In this document: piece after piece, positions 47,224-60,053 of the stretch
Layout of the letters: each line of letters starts with the position of its first letter
How positions within the stretch are numbered: the stretch's first letter is position 1
From: Cololabis saira
Taxonomy: Eukaryota; Chordata; Actinopteri; Beloniformes; Belonidae
Length of the DNA stretch: 64,000 bases
NCBI RefSeq assembly: GCF_033807715.1
Contig: NC_084601.1
Span: forward strand, 20,106,129-20,170,128
Direction of reading: 5' to 3'
Translations under genes and position numbers: made by a program
The notes under the pieces: generated by a model
Databases searched by the model: none
What the model saw: only the letters and a program-made list of their open reading frames with translations
What the model was told of the DNA's origin: nothing

Positions 47224-47343
47224 CAGTGGAGCCGTCCAGGCGGATACGAGCTGAAACGGACCTGTGGGGGAATTAATTAAGCGACTGTCTCTCTCGTGAT
47301 GTGAACTCGTGTGAAACACGGGGCTGACGTCACACAAACGCGC

Positions 47344-47350
47344 TTTAAAA
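47344..47350 (+). promoter_or_regulatory. Possible TATA-like box of irx4
   Basis: TTTAAAA in a GC-rich, CpG-rich stretch (about 47080-47760) roughly 430 bp before the irx4 start codon. No transcript data in the sequence can confirm it. Confidence 0.25.
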
Positions 47351-47779
47351 CCAAACGGCGCATCCGAAAGAGAGAGATGCGCGGTGAGATTACGCGCGCC
47401 GGCGCGGACGCGCACACACACAGACACACATACAGACACACACGCACACGCACAGCACACAGACTCGTCTCGGGTTGTGAGATAAGTTAGTTCTTCACAA
47501 ACTGCGGCGGCAGGGCAGGGGGACCGACAGCGGCGGAAAGTTGCGCTCCTGACGCACCGGGAAGCGGCGCGTAAAGGTCCGCGCGTCCTCGCGTGGAGAA
47601 GGTGCTGGATCACTTTATTGTGATAGAAAACAAAAACAAAAAAACAAAAACAAACGGGAAGATCCTCTGGTGACAGGATCTGAAGTGTAGGGTCAGGAAC
47701 TGGCACTTGGCACGGATGCTGTTGGATGTCGCCGCGCGCGTTCACTCCTGCTTTTGCCTTTTTGGTATTTTTTTGAAAG

Positions 47780-49957
47780 ATGGCTTATTCTCAGCTGGGA
47801 TACTCCTACTCAGCCACACCACAGGTAGGATGGGAGACTTTTGATCTGTAAAAGAAAAAAAAAATCACTTATAAGCTGGATTTACTTTTGAAGAAAGAAA
47901 AACAGAACTGTGCAATGTCGTTCACTGCTGCTTGGTTTCTCACTAATTTTATTGTGGTATTGAGTCTGATATCTGTTGCTGTCTGTGTGTGTAGATTGTA
48001 TGTGTTTTTTACACTATGCATGTATTTGATGCCTAAAACAATTTTCCCTAGTGGACATTAAAGTACAACTCAACTCATCAACTGTGTTTTTACTTTAAGA
48101 AAAAAAAATGTGTGCAGGAAAAAAAGAAAATTAATTGCGCTTATAAGTTTATACTTTTAACTCTTCTCAAGAGTATTTTTATTCCTTGTTTTTTTCCGTG
48201 CCTGCAGTTCCTGATGACCCAGAGCTCTCTGTCCGGGACTCCCCCGCCCCACCCGGCGCTGCGCTCCGCGGGCCAGCAGCTCGCCTCCGCCGGCATCGGC
48301 GGCTACAGCGGCTCCTACAAGAGCCAGGGCTACTACAGCTCCCGGCCCGGCGACCCCAGCGCGCTCTACCACAGGGTGAGTGTCAACTTCACTTTTAGCA
48401 CCAATTCAATTCCCAAATTTCGCACAGGTCAATAATAATAAGAGGAATGGAGTGGAAGTTGGAGCACTTGGCTCATCAGTTCACACTTGGTCCTGACATT
48501 CATACCCCTTGATCATTTCAGGGACCACTCCATCCCAAAGAAGCCGTATCCGTGCATGTGGGGGCATCTCAGACTCCTGCCTACTATCCTTATGAATACA
48601 CATTTGGACAGTATCCCTATGAGAGATATGGGTATGTCAGTACAGGCTTTTATTTCTCTGTTGAAATGTTGTTAATGTCACTTTTGATGTCCACAATATG
48701 ATTTATGGATGTACCTGGAGTCTGCTCCAAAATAAAATGCTTGTTCTTTATGAGACAATATACTAGCACAGCTGTCTTTTATTGTTTTGAAATTGATACA
48801 TGCAGGAGTTTTATTTAATGGCAAATTCTGGAATAAGTTAAGTATGACAATGGTTATTATCTTCCCACTTAGATATTCCTGCTCAGACAGTTCCTCACGT
48901 CGTAAGAACGCCACTCGAGAGACCACCAGCACTCTGAAGGCGTGGCTGCAGGAGCACCAGAAGAACCCCTACCCGACCAAGGGGGAGAAAATAATGCTTG
49001 CCATCATCACCCGCATGACTCTCACACAGGTGGGTTTTTCTGAAATATTCCCAAACATATTATTGGAAAGGTTTTATAGTTTCTCTCTGACCGTCCAGTG
49101 CTCCTCTCTGCCAGGTGTCGACATGGTTTGCAAATGCACGCAGGAGGCTGAAAAAGGAGAACAAGGTGACGTGGTCGCCGCGGGCTTGTAAAAACTCTGA
49201 GGACCGTGGCTGTGAGGACGACAGCGATGAGGCGGAGAAGCCACCTCAGAGTGACAAAGATCTTCCCGGTAGGCCGAGCTGAAGTGTTTCTGCACACTTT
49301 GCTTGTTTCGCGGATTGCTTGGTTCTGGATGGCATGCAGAGACATTGTCGCGTTCTGATTCGTGTGCTCTTGATTGCAGATCAACAATGTGCAGACCTGC
49401 AGAGTGACCTGGAGGACTTCGACCTGAACGAGTCGGATGCTTCCGACAGCGAGCCCAAGCCCCCGTTTCTACCCGAGGACAACAAACCGAACCTCAACGT
49501 AGATATGAGGCATCTCATGCACAACTCAGACCCACTGCGCGGAAGAGAGCGGCTGTCCCCGGACTGCCCCGAACTGACGTCGGCCCAGCGGCAACACAGC
49601 TCCTTCTACATCAACCCAGACCTTCGGAGCTCGGACGCCAAGCCCAAGATCTGGTCCCTGGCTCACACCGCCGTGTCTCTGGAGGCCGGGGTGCAGCCAG
49701 AATACGCCCCCTGCATGCTGTCGTCCACGGGGTCCTCCTCTTGCGGGTTCCCCACCACCATGGCGCTCACCAAGGCGGACAGGCAGCAGGAATCGCCAGT
49801 GGCAACGCTCAGAGAGTGGGTGGACGGGGTTTTCCACGGCCCTCCTTTCCAGCCGCCCAAACACACCGAGGCGTGGAAGGGCTTGGATGAGGCCATGGTG
49901 GACAGCAGGACACCCACACAGGCCTTTGAGCTGGTTCAGCCCCCTTCACCTTTGTAG
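47780..49957 (+). CDS. irx4: Iroquois homeobox protein Irx4 (teleost paralogue)
   Basis: TALE-class homeodomain transcription factor, in vertebrates best known for ventricular myocardium identity and retinal roles. Coding exons: 47780-47824, 48208-48375, 48522-48631, 48873-49029, 49115-49268 and 49380-49957. All introns are GT-AG, giving 1212 nt and 403 residues. The start ATG gives [18 protein letters not shown], the Irx4-type N-terminus split by intron 1 after ATPQ. Exon 3 encodes [18 protein letters not shown], an Irx4 signature. The homeodomain is at about 119-180, split in phase 0 between LTQ and VSTWF. An acidic segment follows ([16 protein letters not shown]), then PKIWSLAH at 300-307 (Iro box). 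The Irx4 C-terminal phrase [15 protein letters not shown] lies near the end. Homeodomain deviations HQKN, ITRM and NKVTW are shared with irx1. It is convergent with ndufs6, as in mammals. Confidence 0.94.
48000..48080 (+). repeat. Short LINE-tail-like sequence in irx4 intron 1
   Basis: TGTATTTGATGCCTAAAACA and CCCTAGTGGACATTAAAGT resemble a degraded non-LTR 3' tail ('...ccctagggacaataaagt'). Weak evidence. Confidence 0.3.
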
Positions 49958-50356
49958 ACCCCCCCCTAACCCCTCTCCCCAAACACATCATCAGTGCAAA
50001 CTTTTGACTTCTGGACTTGAAACAAAAGTCTGTATTTGGTTGGTTTGATGGACGCGACCAACACCTCAAGCAAAACACCTCAAGTAACCCAAAGCCTCAC
50101 AGCGACGGTGCTTAATGACAACCGCCAGGCCGTGGTTAGGCGTTTGTAATTTGACTGGTGTGCCGTTAGGGGTGTTTGATCCTGTTTTGGCACTTTGATC
50201 GACTCTCCTACGACTTCCAGGCTCCCGTTGAACTTCAGACCCAACGGCAACCGCCCTACCCGAACACTTCCCTGCAGCAAAGCTTGTACAGTTTACACAC
50301 GTGAAAAACATACACTGTTGTACACCTGCACCACCGCCTGCACGTGCACCGAGTTA

Positions 50357-50367
50357 AATAAAATAAA
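50357..50367 (+). terminator. irx4: irx4 polyadenylation signals
   Basis: Overlapping AATAAA hexamers at 50357-50362 and 50362-50367, about 400 bp after the irx4 stop, followed by a T/G-rich stretch. Confidence 0.6.
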
Positions 50368-50374
50368 AAGAGCA

Positions 50375-53300
50375 TTCTGTAGCATGGTAAAGTTCTCTGA
50401 GTGTGCCCTTAAATTAGATCTCCACTGTTCTGGACGCAGTAATGGAGTCGTTTCGGACTTTGTTAATCCTTCTCCGGATCGGTGGAATATACCTCAGCGG
50501 CTCTGGATATGCGTGTGTGTGAGAGACTTGAGTGTTTGTGTGTGTTTGGATGGAGTGAAAGGGGGAAAGTGGGTGGTATTCAGCCGTGACTAATGGAAAC
50601 ACACAGAGGAGGGTGCTGCTAAATTGTTAAATCGATGCCACTTCCACCTCAGCTCCAGATATAGCTGCAATCAGCGATGCGTCCCTTTTCATTAGGCGGC
50701 TTTTGACTTTGTCAACCTTGGACAGCGAGAAAAAATACACAATGAGCAAAAGACCTCGTAGAATTGCTGGTAATTTTAACTAACTGTCACATCTTTATCT
50801 AGTGGGTGATGTTTTTTTTTTTTGTTTTTTTTTTCATGCAGGGAAATTTAAGCAACATCACAACATCAACATCAATGGACTGAAATATTTTATTCAAACA
50901 TGAACTTCCATTGACTTTAATTACTTGAAAAAATAATGTAACAAAACACTGAACCCACACAAAAGCAGAGCGAGAAAAAGTCTTTTTTTTCACCCCTCGT
51001 CTTTCTCCTTCTCCTGGTTTTTCTTTCTTTTTTCGTTTCTTTTTTCGGTTCAGGAACGGTGATAAAGTATTCATCAGAACAGAGGAGGGATCTGCCTGGG
51101 CTTTGTATGGAATTAACCATTTCGGATTAAATAATTCAGGATGAATTCAACCGAGAATTTCATTCTGTTTCTGCCTCATAAATAAGTAACTTTTAAGATG
51201 ATAAATAATGACATCTGACTTCTTATTTCTGTAAAGTTTTCTTTCTTCCACTCGCTGGTGGACAGGCTCCCATCGTGGGGGGGCGGCTAATATATCTTTT
51301 ATACTTCTGCTCAAGATTTTCACTTATTCTGTTTAAAATTAATGTTGCAGAACCAATTCAATTAGGTTCCTCTTTAAAAAAAGAGCGAGAGGCATATTGG
51401 ACTCTAAAAGAGGAGTTGATATTGTCATGAAAGATGGGGAAGGCAGTCAGATAAGAGGGAGTGGGAGCTGAGTGTTGTTAAGAATCCATTCATAAGCTTG
51501 TTCTCATCCTTTGCTGTCTGACACATATCGTTTTGTACTGAGTTACCGTGACTACGGATTACTAAAAAGGCACAAATGTCTCACTTTTGTTAAAGGACAT
51601 TAAATCAGACCTAAGGCTGGAGAAAAACATGATGTTTGTTTGTTGGTAATGCAACATATTTTAACCTGCATTTTCAAAGTTCCTTTGATTCTGTAAAGTA
51701 TAATCGTGTCTTTAACCCACTGTTTGCATTTAATGAAAAACAAACAAAACAAAAAAAAACATTAAACAAGATGCTTGACCGCATTTACAGAGCCGACGTT
51801 CCCGAGTTCATGGTTCTATTTTGACTGTCAATTTGAATCAGAATTTAGGTTTTAGTAAGAAATAAAATCTTGTATTTTACTGCAGCACCTTTTCTGACCT
51901 GCTGTAACATTCAGTTTTATAATGAGTAGCATTCGGACCCGGGAGTCAGAAAGTTCTTAGTTGGAAACTTCAACTGGAATAGGCCCTCAGGTTGGAATTC
52001 CAACTTGGAAAGTTAGACAAACTTTGCCAACCCTGACCCCAGAATGATTACTTTTACTGTTTATAATGTAGGCAGAAGTGCTGACAACCTCTGGGGAAAC
52101 CCCGCCCCCCTAGAACCCCCCACCACTCTCTTAGTTAGACCCACGTCTCCCTACTGAGGCTAAAGGAGATCTGCTGAAGCCAGTCTGGGTATAGGTGGGA
52201 CACACCCTTAAATCCATGACGGTAAAACAATTTCAAACGTTTTCCAGGAGAACACAAACTACATCACAATGAGAACACCTTTGGAAATGTTGTCTTTGTC
52301 ATCACTGGTCCAGAAACTGGTAGATGCGTAGTACAAGAGTAACCAGCTATGTTTTCGTTAAATATAATATCTTTTTCACATAGTTATACTGAGATAAAAC
52401 CTGACATGACATTGGAAGGAGACATGTCTAAGAAAAGACAGCAGGGCCGGTCCAGCGGTCCAGTTGGGCCAGTGGTTGTGACTTCTTTGAGAGGTTTGAT
52501 GGAACCTGCTGGGTTCTTAAACAGAAATCCAGCATCTCATCTTTAAGTCCATTTAACTTCACATCATACTATGCTTTCCTCATTTTTTTTTCTGCGTCCC
52601 ACCCTGCTGGAGGGGAAAGTGGAGCGGAGTCGAGCTGCTCATCTCCTAAACCCTGCTGTAAACTCGTGGTTGACAAGAGAGCTTTTGTAAAGTATCTTTA
52701 TGACGAGAACATTAAAAACGTATTATAGTTATCAAAACCTCAGTGAATGTTGCTAGCTTGTAAAAATGACATCCTATAGCCACTTTCACACAGAAATTGC
52801 AGTACAAGGACACACAGGTGATCCCCTCTTCATTCCACGTATCTTGATTACGACATCCTGCCATCTAAAAACAGTCTTCCATCTCTGCCTGATTCCCTCC
52901 GTCATGTCTCTTTAGAGATGTCTGCTTATTTCAGGGTTTTACGCCGCAGCTAGTGCCCCAGGTGGAGTGACGACGTCTGGAACCGACTGTCCAGCTGATC
53001 CCTGCCTGCAAAGACCAAAACTTTAACACCAAATCAAAACAGTTGCTGACCAGAAAATTCAACTAATGGGCTGAAAGAAATTGCAGTCAGTGCTTTGAAA
53101 TGTTTTGCAACTAATAATTTATTAAATTCCAAGTGATTCTTGCCAGAGAACATGTTGTGTACGAGCTTTACAACTCATAAAGAACAAGTTACAATGCAAA
53201 AAGCTGTAAAAACTCCACACGTGGCCGTTTTTGGGCTCTTTTAAGATTTTCACTTATTTATCACACGGTTTTGTTCTGCTGACCCTCAAACTATCTTTCC

Positions 53301-54375
53301 TTCCTGAACACCTTGCCCCTCTTGGGTTCTTATTTAGCGTCAAATTGAGTATCGTACCAAAGACCTGAAACTTTAATACCTATGAAGGCGTTAGGGGATT
53401 TTAATCGCCTGCATCCTGAACGCTTAGAGCCACTGGACGCAGTTTAACTGCAAAGTTTATGGCTCAGTCTAAACGCATTACTGTCCAGAGCTGATGTCTG
53501 CCCCTGCTGGGCGGTCTGCCTCGCCCGCTCCATCGCTGGTTTGTTCTCAGTTACATTGATCTTCTTGGACTCCTTCCATATTTCTGTTGAGCTTGGGAAG
53601 CTGAGGCCGTTTCCTCTCATGATTTATTCCCGCTCTCCGTTTTTAGGCGCTTGTGCTGAGATGGGAGAAAAGGCCTTTGGTTGAAATCAGCTTCAGGTTT
53701 GTTAGAAATTGAAGAATCTGATCAATTCAAAGTATTGTTACATCACTCAAAGGCAGATTATGATGCACGTGTTTTGATGGATAGTAAACTTTTACACGTT
53801 TGTGGTTGTAGTGTTGACTGCACCACTGCTGTCTCTGTCCAAACGTCCTTGCAGAGAAGACTTTTCATGTCACTTGAATTTCCCTGGTTAAATACATAAA
53901 TAATGGTTAAATACACACATAATGTTAAATACATAAATGATAATAAATACAAAGAACAATTAAATCTTTTTTTTTCCAAATTGTATCATGAGCATCTAAT
54001 ATTCGTTGTTTTAATACTTTTTCCGGCCTCTTTCAGCTTCTGCACCAGAAGTTTTGACAAATTTCAAATTAGTCCTCTATGCACCTTCAGTCTGACACCT
54101 ATTTCCTTTCAACACCGTCTGAGTCTCTGCTGCAGACGTAAACACACGAACCCTCACCCCGCTCGCTGGCATGCCTATATTCACAGTTCAGTCTCTTGCG
54201 CCTTGTCACACACACTTTGGTTTTTTTTTTCCGGAGCTATCAAAGTGCTGAGTGCAAACTCCGTCCTCCAAATACTGTCACATGCCACCAGAGGTGTCTC
54301 GCTCCCCGCGGTAACCCTCTGAGCTCCTGGCACAAGAACAAGTCATTATTTCCACGGTAAAGGTCAGAGGCTCTG
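50375..54375. other. Intergenic DNA between irx4 and ndufs6, no gene seen
   Basis: AT-rich sequence with poly-T/poly-A runs (50812-50834, 51725-51760). A repeat-like stretch of GGAA/TTCC words lies at about 51930-52020, and a decayed LINE tail at about 53800-53945. No gene recognised. Confidence 0.5.
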
Positions 54376-54720
54376 TCACCTGACCAAAGTGGGGCTGAGT
54401 GGAGTCGCCTGGAGACAATGACTGAAGGTCAGTTTTCTGATTCGCCTCCCGTACGGAGAGCGTGGACCTGAGGAGGCCGCGCTGCTCTCAGATCTGTCTG
54501 TGGGCCTTGTGAGCCTCTTCTTTTTTCCCCCCCCTTGGTCATCGTGGCTCCCAGACACAGTAGCACAGATAATTGGCTGCCGGGAGCTCCTTAATGAGCC
54601 TCGGGGTCTGTAATGTGACACATCTTAAAGGAGAAATATTTTAATAGGGCAATTACAGTGAAGGGGACGATGTTTTTTGCAAAGTGAGTGATTGTTGTGG
54701 AAGTACGCCGTGTTGAGGAA
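54376..54720. promoter_or_regulatory. Candidate conserved noncoding element
   Basis: Non-repetitive block with GCACAGATAATTGGCTGCCGG, CTCCTTAATGAGCCTCGGGG and GGGCAATTACAGTG, which are homeodomain-type cores in balanced composition. It lies 4.4 kb downstream of irx4. A regulatory role is inference; conservation was not tested. Confidence 0.25.
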
Positions 54721-56035
54721 TTCAGTGGCATTTAACTCCATTATCTTTTGAGAGCCTCAATGTTGAGGCCTTTTTTTAAAAATGTGATTAGTCTCATTTG
54801 AGCTTTTCTTTCTTTACATTACCCATACTAGGCTTTAGAGTCGTATTTGCAATTACACCTGAATATTATGCAGAAAGAAAACCGATAACTGTAAGCAGAG
54901 TTGGACCCAGATAATTAGCCTGCTCAACCACCTGAAAACGGATTCTACCTTTATAACCTGGAGTTACTTGACATATTCAATGTTGAGGAAAATCGTATTA
55001 TTCTGGGTGGTGCGTTTAAGGGCACTAAATAATTAAAGGCTGCAGTGAATCCCGGTACAAAAACACTGTGCTGTTTAATTCTGAGCCGTTCATATGCTTA
55101 GTTTCATCTGAAGACTTTGCCTTGGGCGATGCCTCCAACTCAACCAACCACCACCTCCAAACCTCCCACACTTCCAGACCGCAAGAGCAGCCAGTCATCG
55201 TCTCCCTGACACTGACCCGGCTCGTTTTAACAACACACCTCTCTCCCCCTTCAATCACCCGCCGCGCTCTGACTGGAGAGGAGGTTAACAACAGCATAAG
55301 CCCTACTTCCAGTAGTCACCAGGGCCAATTATATCAGCCTGACAACTCTTCCCAACCTGAGCCCTGCAGAGTGGAAAATGCCGTTCCACTCGCCGCATCA
55401 CTGGGGACAGAACAGGCTGGTGGTGTCTGGAGCACGAGCCAAGCGCAAGGCCAATTTGGCATGCAGAGGTCTATGGAGGATAAGCCTGATGAAATATATA
55501 TATGATCTTCTTCAAACATGTATTGTTCCGCGCTGCTGTGTCTCATCAGGCTGGCTCCCTCCTGGCTTCTTCCCGGCTCGGCAGGGCAAGACTTCAGTCA
55601 GTCTGTGGGGAGGAGACTCGCCGGGAATCCTGGGGGTCTATCACCGCTCCTGTCAGTAAACAGACTAGCCCTGTCCTGTCCTGTCTCTATATACTTGTAG
55701 ATCAGTCATTCATTCAGATGGAGACCAGCTCTTATTCCAGCCAAATCAGTTTAAAAGTTCAATTGAATCGGATCAAATTAAAAAGAAAAGAAAAATGGTC
55801 AAGACTTCTCATAATAAAACGCTATGTTTTTACTATTGTCTGGACAGTGCTGACCTCTGTCGGTCACAGACTGGAACTGCACCCAACAGATCATCTCTTG
55901 CAATCTATACACTTTACAATTCCTTTGACTGTTCATAAAACAAACTGAATTTATTGCTGAGAACATTATCCGTCCCAGATTTGATCACAGCAGTCTTTGT
56001 TAAGAGATATACACCCCCAAACAGTCAGACAAGAT
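54721..56035. other. Intergenic DNA, no gene seen
   Basis: Overlapping open frames at 55068-55948 lack splice support, family motifs or consistent codon character. Treated as noncoding. Confidence 0.5.
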
Positions 56036-56039
56036 ATAA

Positions 56040-56045
56040 TTTATT
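56040..56045 (-). terminator. ndufs6: ndufs6 polyadenylation signal
   Basis: AATAAA on the minus strand (TTTATT on plus), about 48 bp after the ndufs6 stop codon, implying a very short 3' UTR. Confidence 0.7.
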
Positions 56046-56092
56046 AACCAACATGGGAATTTGTACATACAATCAAAGACAAGGGTAATGTT

Positions 56093-59000
56093 TCAGTGAT
56101 GATGCTTATGCTTGAACTGCAGTCCACAGTATCCGCATGTTCCCACCTTTGTGTCTTTATCCTGCAGAAAGACAAAAGGAAGGTATTTTGGTTAGCTTTT
56201 TGTTACCATAGCTGCATCATATTAGCTGGCATTCTATGAAAAAGAAACAACATAAAAATGGCCTACAAAAAACAACATACAAGCTGTCTCAAGAGTTATA
56301 CTCATTACACACTGGTGTGATCAGGAGTTACACAGTAATGGACATGAATGCTACTGCAACATTTAGCATAAATTAAATACCTTTAAAATAACCTTTTTAC
56401 ACTTGAATACTCATCGTATAACTTTTTTTTTCCAAATTGTGCAAAACTATTATTCTATTGTGCTGCTGTAAGAAAAAGTCACCCTCCTGTTTCTGAGATT
56501 TGACTTCAGCAGGTAGATTCTGAGCCATGAAAGAATGAGTGAATGAATGAATGAATGAATTAATGAAATCCCTTATTGGAATAATCCACAGACTACAATG
56601 GGGGCGTCTTAAAAGCTAACTTCGGTACTTAGAAGATAAGTTCAACTATACATCCTGCAATCATCAGTTTAAACAGATTATGTGTGAATAGCAATTACTG
56701 GAAAGTATACAAATAATTGAAAAGATCTGGAGAAAGTCCCAAAGCATCATCATCAGTCAAGAGAAAGATAGTTCAAATAGTCAAAAGCCATAAAACAGAA
56801 GCGTATAAACCATCTGTATTCATAGTAGTACACGTGTTTCCCTGCGTCAGACTCAGTACATGCAGAGCAAAGTATTTTGGGCTTTCGACCAACACAGACT
56901 GTCTCATATGGAATCCTCAAGAAAAAATTAATATAAAATAAACAGCAGATTGACCTCAAAGACTATGCTACATATAGTATATGCAGATGTGTTGCTTCTT
57001 ACCAAGTTGATGTAGACTTTGGGGTGTCCCAGAGCTCCACCACCTCCATCACAAGACACCACTCTGGCCTCAATGCCCGTCACTGGCTCTTCTGCAACCA
57101 GCTTGATGGCAAAGTTCGGATTCACCTTTCCCCAGAACAGGGAAAAGAGGAAAAGGAAATGGGGAGGGAAAGTCATGACAACCATTAGACTGGAATAGTG
57201 CGCATCAACGACAGAGCATCTACTTACACAGCAGCTTTTTTTACCGTAAAGAAGCACTGTACAGGACTGTCTCAGAAAATTAGAATATTGTGATAAAGTT
57301 CTTTATTTTCTGTAATGCAATTAAAAAAACAAAAAAGTCATACATTCTGGATTCATTACAAATCAACTGAAATATTGCAAGCCTTTTATTGTTTTAATAT
57401 TGCTGATTATGGCTTACAGTTTAAGATTCCCAGAATATTCTAATTTTTTGAGATAGGATATTTGAGTTTTCTTAAGCTGTAAACCATGATCAGCAATATT
57501 AAAATAATAAAAGGTTTGCAATATTTCAGTTGATTTGTAATGAATCCAGAATGTATGACATTTTTGCATTACAGAAAATAAAAAGGACTTTATCACAATA
57601 TTCTAATTTTCTGAGACAGTCCTGTATACAGGGATCTTTTACAAATATGATGATGGATTCCTGACTTGAGTACATCCCAAAATGAAGACTACTCAAATGT
57701 TACAGAGCATCATGTGCAGATGTGAGCATTGATTGACAGCTGGTCAGAAATAATGGCCTGAATTAATTATTATTTCTTCCTTTACTGTACATTCAAGGTG
57801 TTAAGATTTCCAGAAATGCAAAAACTCATAATGGACTGTATGTTAGGTTTCACCACTTGCCAATATTCATTCTCAAGCTTTATTTCCAGTTGATGGTTGT
57901 GTCAGGGATTTTCACCTTGTTTTCTGATACTCTACACCAGGGATATTCAATTGGCGGCCCGCCAGGAGCTTTTATGTGGCCCCTGGTCATATTTCAAAAA
58001 AGGGGTTGTTTGTTGGGGAAAAAAAAAAAGAAAAAAGAAGAGTTTCTTTTTTATTTCAGATTTTTTGCCAGTGTTGCACAGTGTTAATGTTTGTCACATT
58101 ATTATTAACCTCCGTTGTACAGAGGACTTGTTGACATCATTAGGCTTCTAGGATTGGCCTGACATTTTTTTCATTTGAATAAGTGAGGACTTTGCATTTC
58201 AGATGGAACTTCTAAGCCTCCTATAATTTCATGTGATTGTTTTGTTTTGCTGATATAATGCACAGATGTTTCATTAATAAAGGAGCTTATGGTTAATATT
58301 TTAGTTGCTTATTTATAACATCAAACTGGCTACTATGGACTGAAATGCTTGTGCTCAATGCTTAATATAATATTCAAATAAGGAAATCTTGGTGGAAAGT
58401 GGTGCTTTGTCATTATGGCGTGTTTTATTAAAAGTAGGTCAATATCAACTTCATTAAGTTTGCACAATGCATGGTTTCAAAATGAACTTGCATTTAAAAT
58501 AATATTTCTTTATTTGAATATTATATTTAACATTCACAATTACTATATCTGGAGACAATTAATACATAATTCATATGTAAACTAGATATATTCAAATGTA
58601 TAATACAAATGTATTATATATACATAAGTCTTCGTCTTTGAGTGCAAAATACATTTTGAAAACCCCCACATTTTCAAATTGTGCGGCCCTCTCCATACAG
58701 TCCTTTTGCAGATGTGGCCCCCGGCCGAATATAGTTGAATACCCCTGATCTACACAACAGTAACCCTGTTATTTAATGTGTTTTGCTGCAGCTCAGGTGT
58801 TATTTTCTTTTTGAAATGTTTTATCCTGGAGGGACTCTGTTTTCTTCTTACCTCTTTCTGTCTGCCGACGAACCTGGCTCTTCTGGGATCATTCTGATCA
58901 AACACCTGAGAGAAACACGGGGAAGTCATTCTGAGGAAACCAGGATTTCATCACGTTTCACCACTTTTCAATGAAGCGTCTTCAGATGTGTTCTGCTCGT

Positions 59001-59347
59001 TGAGCTATCATGCAATTGCATTAGCTGCCATTGCAAACAAAACACAAAACAACACAACTCTGAAACGTGTTTGCTTACAATAAAAAAAAAAGACTTTTGA
59101 ATAAATCACTAAATACGTGACGTGTGCCCGATAATGGAACTAGTAGCAACATTCCCGCTAAGCTAAGGTTAAGGGTTGACAGAAACACAGAGAATGGGGT
59201 CCTGCCTACCTGGCCGGTGTGGGTGATGGCCTCGCCGGTGCTGGACACCTCGACGCTGTACCGGTGGACCAGTGCACCGGTGATCCTCGCAGGGGAAGTT
59301 AGCAGCTTGGCAGTCCTGGTGAAGGACAAGGCTCTGACCGCCGCCAT
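56093..59347 (-). CDS. ndufs6: NADH dehydrogenase iron-sulfur protein 6, mitochondrial (complex I, NDUFS6)
   Basis: Zinc-binding accessory subunit of the N-module of mitochondrial complex I, needed for assembly of the matrix arm. Minus-strand exons in order: 59347-59210, 58905-58852, 57125-57003 and 56161-56093. All introns are GT-AG with phase-0 junctions, giving 127 residues plus TGA. The start ATG gives [16 protein letters not shown], an Arg-rich presequence suited to mitochondrial import. Then come [39 protein letters not shown] and the conserved [17 protein letters not shown] block. The last exon encodes [18 protein letters not shown]. The Cys/His of [10 protein letters not shown] and the Cys pair of CGYC are the known zinc ligands and are intact. 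Intron 2 (57126-58851) contains two mobile elements. It is head-to-head with mrpl36 and convergent with irx4, as in mammals. Confidence 0.97.
57262..57624. mobile_element. Fold-back MITE with TA target site (Tc1/mariner-like), ndufs6 intron 2
   Basis: Nearly complete 363-bp inverted repeat. It begins CAGGACTGTCTCAGAAAATT and ends with the reverse complement, flanked by TA on both sides. The two arms (containing AATATTGTGATAAAG and TTGCAAGCC/TGAAATATTGC) pair over most of their length. The TA dinucleotide indicates Tc1/mariner-type insertion. A second copy lies at 60832-61198. Confidence 0.85.
57938..58747. mobile_element. hAT non-autonomous element, ndufs6 intron 2
   Basis: Starts CAGGGATATTCAATTGGCGG and ends AGTTGAATACCCCTG, inverted termini. 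It is flanked by 8-bp duplications matching at 7 of 8 positions (CTCTACAC left, ATCTACAC right). Subterminal GCGGCCC/GTGGCCC motifs occur at both ends. 810 bp, no transposase frame. Confidence 0.85.
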
Positions 59348-59423
59348 GTCTGCAGCTGCTGGGGAATAGTGCTGGGCGAGGGAGCCCTGGGCTTTACCTG
59401 GCAGGCACCGGGGGCCCCCCACT
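59348..59423. promoter_or_regulatory. Remaining ndufs6 proximal promoter, presumed shared with mrpl36
   Basis: Only 76 bp separate the ndufs6 start codon from the adjacent transposon. In mammals NDUFS6 and MRPL36 lie head to head around a bidirectional promoter, so this GC-rich strip probably holds at least part of it. No core motif is obvious. Confidence 0.4.
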
Positions 59424-60053
59424 AGTGTCACCAACCGTCCCTTGAAAAACGGAATCGTCCCGTATTTATAAACTAAAGTACGTAAGTAGTATTGAGCTGA
59501 AAAGGGACGCACTTTGTCCCGTATTACTGTGAGAGTCAAAAAATAATCATAAAATGCCAGTGGGAAATGGCATTGGCTGTTTAGTTCATAAGTTATTTTT
59601 TTTTTTTTTTTTTTTTTTTACTACAACTGTATCCTACAGTCATGGCCTTTGAGGCACAAATATGTTCTGTTTGCACTTTTGTTATTGCACTAAAAATGTG
59701 CACTATTACAGAATACAGAATTACAGAATTTTCTTTCTATTGTTTTATATTAATGTATACAATTTTAAGCTAAGCAGGACAGGTTTCTGTTTAAGAAAGA
59801 TACTTATTTTATTCAGTTCATTTTGTTATTTCGTATTAAAGTGAATTGCTGGATAATAATTTGTTTTCCATGTGTGGCATTCAAAAATATGCAATTCAGG
59901 TTCGAGTCAAATAGTTAAAAAATTGTTTCACTCACAAAAAAAGGGTCTAAAAAAATTCACCACGCCAGGAAGAGTGGCCGGCCCTGCTGATGAGGTGTCC
60001 CTTATTTTATTATTTTATTTTTATTATTATTATTTCAGGGAGTTGGCAACCCT
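59424..60053. mobile_element. Non-autonomous DNA transposon in the ndufs6-mrpl36 interval
   Basis: The left end AGTGTCACCAACCGTCCCTT and the reverse complement of the right end AGGGTTGCCAACTCCCTGAA are an inverted pair. Internal GTCCCGTATT and GGGACGCACTTTGTCCCG motifs are typical of a common fish element with 'AGGGTTGCCAAC' ends. It contains a 32-nt poly-T run. Target duplication not settled, superfamily not assigned. Confidence 0.65.

Noticed and set aside
47221..47745. 174-codon minus-strand frame just upstream of irx4
   Set aside because: It lies in the GC-rich irx4 promoter/leader, antisense, with no recognised motif; best explained by composition.
55068..55948. Overlapping frames of 145 and 148 codons
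   Set aside because: No family similarity, no splice-supported extension and low-complexity Ser/Thr/Pro content. Treated as chance.
59075..59539. 154-codon minus-strand frame that includes ndufs6 exon 1 with an upstream ATG
   Set aside because: The extra N-terminal part is translated transposon sequence and the 3' part is intron. The ATG at 59347 and the splice site after 59210 reproduce the conserved NDUFS6 protein.
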